Source: Streptomyces sp. HNM0574
Lineage (GTDB): Bacteria; Actinomycetota; Actinomycetes; Streptomycetales; Streptomycetaceae
Direction: 5' to 3'
Assembly: GCF_012726235.1 (NCBI RefSeq)
Contig: NZ_JAASAH010000017.1
Coordinates: 1-64,000, forward strand
Length of the DNA: 64,000 nucleotides
In this document: positions 7,493 through 15,496 of the stretch, one piece after another
Layout of the letters: each line of letters begins with the position of its first letter
Numbering within the stretch: the first letter of the stretch is position 1
The notes under the pieces: generated by a model
The model's database searches: none
Seen by the model: the letters and a program-made list of their open reading frames with translations, nothing else
What the model was told of the DNA's origin: nothing
Translations under genes and position numbers: made by a program

Positions 7493-8485
7493 TCAGCGTG
7501 CGTCGTCGGGGAGGAGGCGGGCGAGGGTGCGGACCGCGCGGTACTGGAGGGTCTTGATGGCGCCCTCGTTCTTCTGCATGATCCGCGCGGTCTCGGCGAC
7601 GGAGAGCCCCTGCAGGAAGCGGAGCGTCACGCACTCCTGCTGCTGCGGGTTGAGTCTGCGGACGGCCTCCAGGAGGGCGGCGTTGGACAGGGACTCCAGG
7701 ACGGAGTCCTCGGGGCTGCGCTCGACCTCGTTCGCGTCCAGCATCTCGCCCGTGGTGACCTCCAGGCGGAAGCGGCTGGACTTGAAGTGGTCGGCGACCA
7801 GGTTGCGCGCGATCGTGACCAGCCAGGCGCCGAAGTCCCGGCCCTGCCAGGTGAAGGTGCCGATCCGGCGGAGGGCGCGGAGGAAGGTCTCGCTGGTGAG
7901 GTCCTCGGCCGTGGCCCGGCCGCCCACGCGGTAGTAGATGTACCGGTAGACGGTGTCGCTGTACTGGTCGTAGAGCCGGCCGAACGCCTCGGACTCGCCG
8001 TCCTGGGCGCGTTCGACCAGGTCCATCATCCGGCGGCTGTCGGTGTCCGAGGCGGCGGGGCGGCGGGCCGTCTGGCCGTTCCGCGTCCGCCGGCCGCCGG
8101 AGGGGGCGTTGCCGGAACCGCCGGTGCCGCCGGAGGTTCCGCCGGGGGACGTGGCGGGTGCGGTGCGGGATCTGGTGGCGGCCGTTCCGGCCGGGGTGGG
8201 CACGGCGGGCGTGGTGGACGCCGTGGAGCGGGTGGCGGGGGTGGTGGCGGGTCTGACGGCGGTGCCGGAGGCGGAACGGCTGCCGGCGCGGGCGGCGCCC
8301 TTGGTGTCGTCCGTGGCGCGGGCGGCCAGGGCGTACCGGGGGGCGGTGGGGACAGGTGCGGCTGTGGCGAGGACAGGGACGGCGTACGCGGTGGGGACGA
8401 ATGCGCGCAACTGGTCGACAGCCGTGACGACTGTGCTGCGCAGCGTAGCCAGGCCCGAGGCGTCAACCCCGACGTGTGGGTACAC
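7493..8485 (-). CDS. bldN: Developmental ECF sigma factor BldN with long pro-region
   Basis: This 330-aa sigma factor is BldN: residues 152-330 (MMDLVERAQDGESEAFGRLY onward, then DLTSETFLRALRRIGTF and LNPQQQECVTLRFLQGLSV) cover regions 2 and 4 and match the nearly invariant Streptomyces protein. It directs RNA polymerase to chaplin and rodlin genes and other genes for aerial growth. The start is the GTG giving MYPHVGVDASG, the conserved beginning. The pro-region before region 2 is about 152 residues, against about 86 reported for S. coelicolor; the extra part (about 55-145) is Ala/Thr/Pro/Gly/Ser-rich and disordered. RsbN is encoded next downstream. In other species BldD represses bldN; I could not define a convincing BldD box here. 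Confidence 0.95.
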   Translation of the reverse strand: MYPHVGVDASGLATLRSTVVTAVDQLRAFVPTAYAVPVLATAAPVPTAPRYALAARATDDTKGAARAGSRSASGTAVRPATTPATRSTASTTPAVPTPAGTAATRSRTAPATSPGGTSGGTGGSGNAPSGGRRTRNGQTARRPAASDTDSRRMMDLVERAQDGESEAFGRLYDQYSDTVYRYIYYRVGGRATAEDLTSETFLRALRRIGTFTWQGRDFGAWLVTIARNLVADHFKSSRFRLEVTTGEMLDANEVERSPEDSVLESLSNAALLEAVRRLNPQQQECVTLRFLQGLSVAETARIMQKNEGAIKTLQYRAVRTLARLLPDDAR

Positions 8486-8931
8486 GGGACTCCCAGAGGC
8501 AGAGCTTCCATCACGTGCAGTGCGGGACCTTTTGCCCGGAGTGGGGGCGTGCGGGTTCCGGAATGCGTCTGAGGAGAATAACGCTTCGTACAGGCCGCAC
8601 TACGCCTAGTGGTCGAAATCGTCGATTCGCTTTGCTCTTGTAGGGGTTGACGTCCGATCGGGGTCGAAGTGTGGACGTTCTTCTGATCGTTTTTGAGCCT
8701 GAACGTGACGCGTGCGTGACGTGTTGTGCTCGGCGGGGTGCGGCGCGACTGGAGACGCGGACACGGGGGTATATAGCCCGAATTGCCGCGCGGCGAGGGG
8801 AGGGTGCGCCGTCACCGGGCGTGTTCACCGGTGCGCGCGAGAGGTGCCGGCGGAGTGCGGCGGGGCGCCGCGCGTGGCCGAATGCCCGCGCAGCGGGGGG
8901 AGTTGGGGTGCGTGCCCGTCGGGCGCGGGGT
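8486..8931 (-). promoter_or_regulatory. 446-bp upstream region of bldN
   Basis: No ORF with Streptomyces codon bias spans this stretch between the stop of the upstream HAD gene and the bldN GTG. It is locally AT-richer around 8590-8700 (for example TTTGCTCTTGTAGGGGTTGA and GATCGTTTTTGAG) than its surroundings, as expected of a regulated promoter with a long leader. Exact promoter elements were not assigned. Confidence 0.5.
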
Positions 8932-9927
8932 TCAGCGGCGGCGGCGCTGGAGGGCGACGGCGGCGGCCGCGCCGCCCGCTACGGCGCCGACCCCGGCGGC
9001 CGCCGGGATGCCCACCTTGGCCGCCTTCCTGCCGGTGCGGTAGTCACGCAACCGCCAGTCCATTTCCCGGGCGTGCTCGCGAAGTCTGCTGTCAGGATTG
9101 ATCGCATACGGATGTCCGACGAGCGAGAGCATCGGAATGTCGTTCGCCGAGTCGCTGTACGCGGCGCAGCGTTCCAGCTCCAGCCCCTCGCCCGCGGCGA
9201 GCGCCCGTACCGCCTCCGCCTTGGCGGGGCCGTGCAGCGGTTCGCCGACGAGGCGGCCGGTGTAGACGCCGCCGACGGACTCGGCGACGGTGCCCAGCGC
9301 GCCGGTGAGGCCCAGCCGCCTGGCGATGATCGTCGCCGTCTCGACGGGCGCCGCGGTGACGAGCCAGACCTTCTGCCCGGCGTCCAGGTGCGCCTGGGCG
9401 AGGGCGCGGGTGCCGGGCCAGATGCGTCCGGCCATGTACTCGTCGTAGATCTCCTCGCCGATGCTCATCAGTTCGGAGACCCGGTGGCCCTTGACGATGG
9501 ACAGGGCGCTGGAGCGGACGTCGGCCATGTGCCCGGCGTTCTCGGTGCCGGCCAGCCGGAAGTACGCCTGCTGCCAGGCGAACCTGGCCAGTTCGCGCTT
9601 GTCGAAGAACTCCCGCTTGTACAGCCCGCGTCCGAAGTGGAACAGCGCGGCGCCCTGCATGACGGTGTTGTCGAGGTCGAAGAACGCGGCGGCCCTGGTG
9701 TCCCCGACGACCGGGAACTCCGGCTCCTCGGGCGCCTCCGCCTCCCCGGAACCCGCTTCGGCCTGCGCGCGCTCCTCCTCCAGGGCGCGTTCCTGCTCCT
9801 GTTTGCGGGCCGCCTCGGCCGCGGCCTCGCCCGCGAGCACGCTGCGCGCGGTCGCGGGGCGCCTGCGGTGGGTGAGCCACGACCAGGCACGGAGAGGTGA
9901 GGGGCGGGATGCCATGTGATCGAGCAT
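8932..9927 (-). CDS. HAD-IB family hydrolase (SerB-like phosphatase)
   Basis: This 331-aa protein has the HAD-IB signature: motif I AAFFDLDNTVMQGAALFHFG, motif II LVTAAPVETA, motif III lysine in GPAKAEAVRAL, and motif IV AYSDSANDIPML. That groups it with phosphoserine phosphatase-like enzymes, though the substrate is open; relatives include CicA and inhibition-of-morphological-differentiation proteins of actinobacteria. The N-terminus (1-75) is charged and low in complexity with a run of Glu and Ala, and the last ~25 residues (GIPAAAGVGAVAGGAAAAVAL then four Arg) could be a C-terminal membrane anchor. The ATG at 9927 is preceded by GGGAAAAG; a second in-frame ATG lies 12 bp downstream. Divergent from the glutaredoxin gene, upstream of bldN. 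Confidence 0.85.
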   Translation of the reverse strand: MLDHMASRPSPLRAWSWLTHRRRPATARSVLAGEAAAEAARKQEQERALEEERAQAEAGSGEAEAPEEPEFPVVGDTRAAAFFDLDNTVMQGAALFHFGRGLYKREFFDKRELARFAWQQAYFRLAGTENAGHMADVRSSALSIVKGHRVSELMSIGEEIYDEYMAGRIWPGTRALAQAHLDAGQKVWLVTAAPVETATIIARRLGLTGALGTVAESVGGVYTGRLVGEPLHGPAKAEAVRALAAGEGLELERCAAYSDSANDIPMLSLVGHPYAINPDSRLREHAREMDWRLRDYRTGRKAAKVGIPAAAGVGAVAGGAAAAVALQRRRR

Positions 9928-10008
9928 AGTCAGTGCTTTTCCCGGACCCGTTACAGGCGGATGTCGGACCGGGGACGGAGCGCGGGACGACGGCGGGACA
10001 ATGGCCCC

Positions 10009-10245
10009 ATGAAGACAGTCACGTTGATCGGGAAGCCCGGGTGCCATCTCTGCGATGTCGCGCGGGACGTGATCGTCCGCGTCTGCGCCGAGGAGGGTGC
10101 GACGTGGGAGGAGAAGGACATCAACAACGACCAGGAGCTGTACCGGGCCTACTGGGAGCAGATCCCGGTCGTGCTCGTGGACGGGGCCCAGCACGACTTC
10201 TGGCGGGTGGACCCCGAGCGGCTGCGCAAGGCGCTCCGCGCCTGA
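10009..10245 (+). CDS. Glutaredoxin-family thiol protein
   Basis: This 78-aa single-domain thioredoxin-fold protein has the redox motif GCHLCD (Cys13 and Cys16) at the end of the first strand and the cis-proline segment QIPVVLVDG, as in DUF836/glutaredoxin-like family members. It probably works as a small cytoplasmic disulfide reductant. A GACAAT -10-like box at 9997-10002 ends six bases before the ATG and no ribosome site is visible, so the transcript is likely leaderless. Its place just before the redox-sensing regulator rex is conserved in Streptomyces. A hairpin follows the stop codon. Confidence 0.88.
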   Translation: MKTVTLIGKPGCHLCDVARDVIVRVCAEEGATWEEKDINNDQELYRAYWEQIPVVLVDGAQHDFWRVDPERLRKALRA

Positions 10246-10253
10246 ACCACCGC

Positions 10254-10277
10254 CCGTGCGGGGCGCGTTCCGCACGG
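10254..10277 (+). terminator. Hairpin after the glutaredoxin gene
   Basis: CCGTGCGG and CCGCACGG form a perfect 8-bp stem with an 8-nt loop, starting 9 bp after the stop codon. A second 10-bp inverted repeat (CCGGCTCCGG/CCGGAGCCGG) follows at 10312-10333. Together they isolate the glutaredoxin gene from the rex operon promoter. Confidence 0.65.
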
Positions 10278-10521
10278 ACGGGCGCCGGGCCGGACCGCGG
10301 GGGCGCCCGCACCGGCTCCGGTCCCGGAGCCGGCCGCGGTGGCCGGACGTGACCGTTGCCACCCGCCTGACGTCGGCCAACGCGGTCGGGAAATGGCCAG
10401 GATTCGATTACCATCGAGGTCGTTTTGCCATCCGGGGGCCGTTGTGTGAGGAGTGTGACCACGTGTCCCCGTTGCAGCGTGTGGCACCGGTCACGTTGGC
10501 TGGACAAAGTGGACATCATCT

Positions 10522-10539
10522 TTGTGCACGCGTTCACAA
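10522..10539. promoter_or_regulatory. Rex operator (ROP site) upstream of rex
   Basis: TTGTGCACGCGTTCACAA differs at one defined base from the published Streptomyces Rex consensus TTGTGAANNNNTTCACAA. It lies 86 bp before the rex GTG start. Rex binds such sites when NADH is low, so the rex-hemACDB operon should be repressed under oxidised conditions and induced by oxygen limitation. Confidence 0.93.
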
Positions 10540-10624
10540 AGGCATAGCCTGGGCGCGATGGAGCGGTGCGGACGCGCACCTGGCGCACGGCCGCTCACCG
10601 CTTCGCGCAACCGGCAGGAGCACC

Positions 10625-11464
10625 GTGGCAACTGGCCGAAATCACCGACCGGCGACGACGAGTCGCAGCCGAGGGATTCCCGAGGCTACCGTCGCCCGTC
10701 TTCCGCTGTACCTGCGGGCGCTCACGGCGCTCTCCGAGAGGTCCGTCCCCACGGTTTCCTCGGAAGAGCTGGCGAACGCATCGGGCGTCAACTCGGCCAA
10801 GCTCCGCAAGGATTTCTCCTACCTCGGCTCCTACGGCACCCGCGGTGTCGGCTACGACGTCGAGTACCTCGTCTACCAGATCTCCCGTGAGCTCGGCCTC
10901 ACGCAGGACTGGCCCGTCGTGATCGTCGGTATCGGTAACCTCGGTGCGGCGCTGGCCAATTACGGCGGTTTCGCCTCCCGCGGCTTCCGCGTCGCGGCGC
11001 TGATAGACGCCGACCCGGCGATGACCGGCAAGTCCGTCGCGGGCATGGGCGTCCAGCACACCGATGAGCTCGAGCAGATCATCGACGAGAACGGCGTCTC
11101 CATCGGCGTCATCTCCACGCCCGCCGGTGCCGCGCAGCAGGTGTGCGACCGGCTCGTCGCCGCGGGCATCACCTCCATCCTCAACTTCGCGCCGACCGTG
11201 CTCTCCGTGCCGGAGGGCGTCGACGTGCGCAAGGTGGACCTCTCGATAGAGCTCCAGATCCTCGCCTTCCACGAGCAGCGCAAGTCCGGTGAGGAGGCCC
11301 CCGAGGAGGACACCGCTCCGCCCGCGGCGCCGCCCGCCGACTCCGTCACCACGCGCCGCCCCGAGGCCCCCGCCGAGAGCGCGGTGCGTGCCGGGGCCGA
11401 GGCGCACGACGAGCACCGGACCGAGGGACCTGACGGGGACATCCCCGCCGTGATGCCGGCATGA
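10625..11464 (+). CDS. rex: Redox-sensing transcriptional repressor Rex
   Basis: This 279-aa protein is Rex, the NADH/NAD+ sensor first described in S. coelicolor. The N-terminal winged helix (about 15-85) contains IPEATVARLPLYLRALTALS and VNSAKLRKDFSYLGSYGTRG, nearly invariant in the family. A Rossmann domain follows with the nucleotide loop VGIGNLGAALANY, and the C-terminal swap helix IELQILAFHEQRK. The remaining ~45 residues are disordered. The GTG start has AGGAG at 5-bp spacing and matches the conserved MATGR N-terminus. Its stop overlaps the hemA start by 4 bp (ATGA), so rex is the first gene of the heme operon. It autoregulates through the operator at 10522. Confidence 0.96.
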   Translation: MATGRNHRPATTSRSRGIPEATVARLPLYLRALTALSERSVPTVSSEELANASGVNSAKLRKDFSYLGSYGTRGVGYDVEYLVYQISRELGLTQDWPVVIVGIGNLGAALANYGGFASRGFRVAALIDADPAMTGKSVAGMGVQHTDELEQIIDENGVSIGVISTPAGAAQQVCDRLVAAGITSILNFAPTVLSVPEGVDVRKVDLSIELQILAFHEQRKSGEEAPEEDTAPPAAPPADSVTTRRPEAPAESAVRAGAEAHDEHRTEGPDGDIPAVMPA

Positions 11465-12795
11465 GTCTCCTCGTCGTCGGACTGAGCCACCGCAGCGCCC
11501 CCGTCAGCGTGCTGGAGCGGGCGGCGCTCGCCCCGCAGTCGCGCGGCAAGCTGCTCCAGGACACCCTCAGCGCGGAGCCCGCCGCCGAGGCCGCGGTGCT
11601 CTCCACCTGCAACCGCATCGAGCTGTACGCCGACGTGGACAAGTTCCACGCCGGTGTGGCCGAGCTGTCCACGCTGCTCGCCCAGCACAGCGGCGTCGGC
11701 CTGGAAGAACTGACTCCCTACCTGTACGTCCACTACGAGGACCGGGCCGTCCACCACCTGCTGTCGGTGGCCTGCGGGCTGGACTCGATGGTCGTCGGCG
11801 AGGGCCAGATCCTCGGCCAGATCAAGGACGCGCTCGCCGTCGCGCAGGAACAGCACACCGCGGGGCGGCTGCTGAACGACCTTTTCCAGCAGGCGCTGCG
11901 GGTCGGCAAGCGGGCGCACACCGAGACCGGTATCGACCGTGCCGGGCAGTCGCTCGTCACCTTCGGGCTGGAGCAGCTCGCCCAGGGCGAGCCCGTCGAG
12001 GAGTGGGTGCGCGGGAAGCGCGCGCTCGTCATCGGCGCCGGCTCCATGTCCTCCCTCGCCGCGACCACGCTGGCCCGGGCCGGCGTCGCCGAACTGGTGA
12101 TCGCCAACCGGACCGTGGACCGCGCGCAGCGGCTCGCCGCCGGGCTGTCCGCGAGCGCCAGCGCCAGCGCGCTGCCGATGGACGGGGTCGCCGCCGAGCT
12201 GCCCAAGGCCGACGTCGTCGTCTCCTGCACCGGCGCCACCGGGCTCGTCCTCACCGCCGAGGCGGTCCAGGGCGCGCTGGAGGCCCGTGCCGCCGACGGC
12301 GCCCCGCGCGGGACGGCGCTGCTCGACCTCGCCATGCCGCGGGACATCGACGCCGCGGTGCACCGCCTGGAGCACGCGCGCCTCGTCGACATCGAGTCCC
12401 TCGCCGAGGCGTCCGCCGACGCCCCGATGGCCGCCGACGTCGACGCCGTACGCGCGATCGTCACCGAGGAGGTCGCCGCCTTCGGCGCCGCGCAGCGCGC
12501 CGCGACGATCACCCCGACCGTGGTCGCCCTGCGCACCATGGCCGCCGACGTCGTGGCCGGCGAGATGGCCCGTCTTGAGGGCCGGCTGCACGGACTCGAC
12601 GAGAAGCAGCGCGCCGAGATCACGCAGACCGTGCGCCGCGTCGTCGACAAGCTCCTCCACGCGCCGACCGTGCGCGTCAAACAGCTCGCCGGTGAGCCCG
12701 GAGGCGCCGGATACGCCGACGCGCTGCGCGAGCTTTTCGACCTCGACCCGCAGGCGGTCGCCGCTGTCAGCAACCCCGAACAGGAGCGGCCATGA
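11461..12795 (+). CDS. hemA: Glutamyl-tRNA reductase
   Basis: This 444-aa enzyme reduces glutamyl-tRNA(Glu) with NADPH to glutamate-1-semialdehyde, the first committed step of the C5 heme pathway. Conserved features are GLSHRSAPVSVLER at the start, the catalytic Cys50 in STCNRIELYAD, the substrate-binding GLDSMVVGEGQILGQ, the NADP loop VIGAGSMSSLAA and the C-terminal dimerisation helices. Length is normal. It is translationally coupled to rex (ATGA) and to hemC (ATGA). The product feeds hemL, encoded about 20 kb away in this window. Confidence 0.97.
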   Translation: MSLLVVGLSHRSAPVSVLERAALAPQSRGKLLQDTLSAEPAAEAAVLSTCNRIELYADVDKFHAGVAELSTLLAQHSGVGLEELTPYLYVHYEDRAVHHLLSVACGLDSMVVGEGQILGQIKDALAVAQEQHTAGRLLNDLFQQALRVGKRAHTETGIDRAGQSLVTFGLEQLAQGEPVEEWVRGKRALVIGAGSMSSLAATTLARAGVAELVIANRTVDRAQRLAAGLSASASASALPMDGVAAELPKADVVVSCTGATGLVLTAEAVQGALEARAADGAPRGTALLDLAMPRDIDAAVHRLEHARLVDIESLAEASADAPMAADVDAVRAIVTEEVAAFGAAQRAATITPTVVALRTMAADVVAGEMARLEGRLHGLDEKQRAEITQTVRRVVDKLLHAPTVRVKQLAGEPGGAGYADALRELFDLDPQAVAAVSNPEQERP

Positions 12796-13784
12796 GCCAG
12801 ACCTCAGCCACAGCACCGGCACTCAGGCTGGGAACCCGCCGCAGCAAACTCGCGATGGCGCAGTCCGGCATCGTCGCCGAGCAGGTCCGTCAGGTGACGG
12901 GCCGCGAGGTGGAGCTGGTCGAGATCACGACGTACGGCGACACCAGCCGTGAGCACCTCGCGCAGATCGGCGGCACCGGTGTGTTCGTCTCCGCGCTGCG
13001 GGACGCGCTGCTCGACGGGGAGATCGACTTCGCCGTGCACTCGCTCAAGGACCTGCCCACCTCGCAGCCGGAGGAGCTGGCCCTCGCCGCCGTGCCGCAG
13101 CGGGTCGACCCGCGGGACGCGCTCATCGCCCGCGACGGCCTCGACTTCGCGCAGCTCGCCGCCCAGGCGGGGACGGCGCGTATCGGCACGGGCTCCCCGC
13201 GCCGCATGGCGCAGCTCAACTCCTGGGCCCGTTCGCAGGGTGTGGAGATCGAGACTGTCCCGATCCGGGGGAATATCGACACGCGTATCGGGTACGTGCG
13301 CTCCGGCGAGCTCGACGCCGTCGTGCTCGCGGCTGCCGGGCTGTCGCGCGTCGGCCGCCTCGACGAGGCCACCGAACTGCTCGACCCCGACGTGATCCTG
13401 CCCGCCCCCGGCCAGGGGGCACTGGCTGTCGAGTGCGTAGCGACCAACACGCACCTGGCCGCCCAGCTCGCGGAGCTCGACGACCCGTACACGCGGGCCG
13501 CCGTCACCGCCGAGCGAACCCTGCTCGCCGCTTTGGAGGCCGGCTGCAGCGCACCCGTGGGTGCGCTTGCCGACCTGCTTGTCGACGGGCAGGTTGTCAC
13601 CGAGATGCGCCTGCGCGGCGTCGTCGGCACGACCGACGGCACGACGCTGGTGCAGCTGTCCACCACCGGTCCCGTACCGGCGTCCGACGGCGACCTCACG
13701 ACCTCCAGGGACATGGGCCGTGAACTCGCCGACGAGATGCTCGCCAAGGGTGCGGCCGGTCTGATGGGGGAGCGAGCACTTTGA
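12792..13784 (+). CDS. hemC: Porphobilinogen deaminase (hydroxymethylbilane synthase)
   Basis: This 330-aa enzyme joins four porphobilinogen molecules into hydroxymethylbilane. The dipyrromethane cofactor attaches to Cys252 in LEAGCSAPVGA; the Asp of GEIDFAVHSLKDLPT and the Arg-rich GTGSPRRMAQL supply catalysis and substrate binding. The start ATG overlaps the hemA stop, and its TGA overlaps the TTG start of hemD. A normal, complete enzyme within the rex-hemACDB operon. Confidence 0.97.
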   Translation: MSQTSATAPALRLGTRRSKLAMAQSGIVAEQVRQVTGREVELVEITTYGDTSREHLAQIGGTGVFVSALRDALLDGEIDFAVHSLKDLPTSQPEELALAAVPQRVDPRDALIARDGLDFAQLAAQAGTARIGTGSPRRMAQLNSWARSQGVEIETVPIRGNIDTRIGYVRSGELDAVVLAAAGLSRVGRLDEATELLDPDVILPAPGQGALAVECVATNTHLAAQLAELDDPYTRAAVTAERTLLAALEAGCSAPVGALADLLVDGQVVTEMRLRGVVGTTDGTTLVQLSTTGPVPASDGDLTTSRDMGRELADEMLAKGAAGLMGERAL

Positions 13785-15496
13785 GCCCCACCGCCGCCAA
13801 CATGCCTACGTCGACCACGCCGTCCACGTCGTCGGCCACTACGAGCGCCGTGCACCTCTACGGCGCTCAGGGACACGTCACCTTCCTCGGTGCGGGCCCC
13901 GGAGACCCGGGGCTGCTGACGCTGCGTGCCGTCGAAGCACTCGCGCGTGCCGACGTCCTCGTCGCCGATCCGCACGTGCACGACGTCGTCCGTACCCATG
14001 CGCGGGCCGGTGTGGACACACCACTCCAGCGGGAGGCCGCGGAAGCGGGCAGCGCTGACACCCCGTCAACTGCCCCTGTTTCCAGCGGTGGTGCAGCAGA
14101 TCTTGCCATGGCTGCCGCGCGCTCCGGCAAGCGGGTCGTGCGAGCCGTCGCGGGCGATCCGGGGCTCGACGCCGACGCCTCCGCCGAGATGCTCGCCTGC
14201 GCGGCCGAGGGCATTCCCTTCGAGGTCGTGCCCGGGGTCGCCGCCGCCGTCGGCGTCCCCGCGTACGCCGGTGTACCGCTGCGCGACGAGCACGGCACCG
14301 ACGTCCGTTTCATCGACGCCGCGCACGCCGACGACAGATGCTGGACCGAAGTCGGCGCGAGCGACGCCACCGTCGTCATCTCTACGACGCTCGACGCGGT
14401 CGGTTCGGTTGCAGGAGAACTCGTTGCCGGTGGACGGAAGCCCGACACCGCGCTCACCGTCACCGTCGCCGGGACCACCACCCGGCAGCGCACCTGGACG
14501 GCGACCCTCGGCACCATCACCCAGGTCCTGAAGTCCGCCAAGGTGCTGCCCGCAGCGGGCGGCGGCCAGCCGGTCATAGCCGTGGTCGGCGAGCGCAGCG
14601 CGGCCGACCGGCGCGACGAGCTGTCGTGGTTCGAGTCCAAGCCCCTCTTCGGCTGGCAGGTCCTGGTGCCGCGCACCAAGGAACAGGCGGCCTCGCTCTC
14701 CGACCAACTCCGGTCATACGGCGCGGTGCCCGACGAGGTGCCCACCATCGCCGTCGAACCGCCCCGCACCCCGCAGCAGATGGAGCGCGCGGTCAAGGGC
14801 CTGGTCACCGGGCGGTACGAGTGGATCGCCTTCACCTCCGTCAACGCGGTCAAGGCCGTACGCGAGAAGTTCGAGGAGTACGGGCTCGACGCGCGTGCCT
14901 TCGCCGGGATCAAGGTCGCGGCCGTGGGCGAGCAGACCGCCGCCTCCCTCGTGGAGTTCGGCGTCAAGCCCGACCTCGTGCCCAGCGGTGAGCAGTCCGC
15001 CGCCGGGCTGCTGGAGGACTGGCCGCCGTACGACCCGGTCTTCGACCCGATCGACCGGGTGTTCCTGCCCCGCGCCGACATCGCCACGGAGACCCTCGTC
15101 GCCGGGCTCATCGAGCTGGGCTGGGAGGTCGACGACGTCACCGCGTACCGCACCGTGCGCGCCTCGCCGCCGCCGGCCGAGACCCGCGAGGCGATCAAGG
15201 GCGGCGGCTTCGACGCCGTGCTCTTCACCTCCTCGTCCACCGTCCGGAACCTCGTCGGCATCGCGGGCAAGCCGCACAACGTGACCGTGATCGCGTGTAT
15301 CGGCCCGGCCACCGCGAAGACCGCCGAGGAGCACGGCCTGCGGGTCGACGTCATGTCGCCCGAACCGTCCGTGCACAAACTGGCCGCCGCGCTGGCCGAC
15401 TTCGGCGCCGAGCGGCGCGCCGCGGCCGTCGAGGCCGGTGAAGTCGTCAAGCGGCCGAGCGAGAAGCGTCCGGCCAGGAGGAGGGCACGTTCGTGA
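13781..15496 (+). CDS. hemD: Uroporphyrinogen-III synthase with N-terminal methyltransferase-like domain
   Basis: This 571-aa two-domain protein has a tetrapyrrole methylase-like module at about 28-260 (VTFLGAGPGDPGLLTLRAVEAL is the family opening) and a HEM4 uroporphyrinogen-III synthase module at about 285-560 (WQVLVPRTKEQAASLSDQLR, AFTSVNAVKAV, FTSSSTVRNLVGIAG). The synthase half closes hydroxymethylbilane with ring D inversion. The first half resembles CobA/SUMT but reads divergently: after the family GAGPGDPGLLT it lacks the clear GR-GGDP-FVFGRG block, showing VVRAVAGDPGLDADASAEML instead, so methylation activity is uncertain. The start is TTG at 13781, overlapping the hemC stop (TTGA). 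Such fusions are the usual Streptomyces form. Confidence 0.93.
   Translation: MSPTAANMPTSTTPSTSSATTSAVHLYGAQGHVTFLGAGPGDPGLLTLRAVEALARADVLVADPHVHDVVRTHARAGVDTPLQREAAEAGSADTPSTAPVSSGGAADLAMAAARSGKRVVRAVAGDPGLDADASAEMLACAAEGIPFEVVPGVAAAVGVPAYAGVPLRDEHGTDVRFIDAAHADDRCWTEVGASDATVVISTTLDAVGSVAGELVAGGRKPDTALTVTVAGTTTRQRTWTATLGTITQVLKSAKVLPAAGGGQPVIAVVGERSAADRRDELSWFESKPLFGWQVLVPRTKEQAASLSDQLRSYGAVPDEVPTIAVEPPRTPQQMERAVKGLVTGRYEWIAFTSVNAVKAVREKFEEYGLDARAFAGIKVAAVGEQTAASLVEFGVKPDLVPSGEQSAAGLLEDWPPYDPVFDPIDRVFLPRADIATETLVAGLIELGWEVDDVTAYRTVRASPPPAETREAIKGGGFDAVLFTSSSTVRNLVGIAGKPHNVTVIACIGPATAKTAEEHGLRVDVMSPEPSVHKLAAALADFGAERRAAAVEAGEVVKRPSEKRPARRRARS

Noticed and set aside
8590..8760. BldD box in the bldN promoter region
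   Set aside because: BldD control of bldN is known elsewhere, but I could not find a convincing AGTNA-TNACT-type inverted pair by eye.
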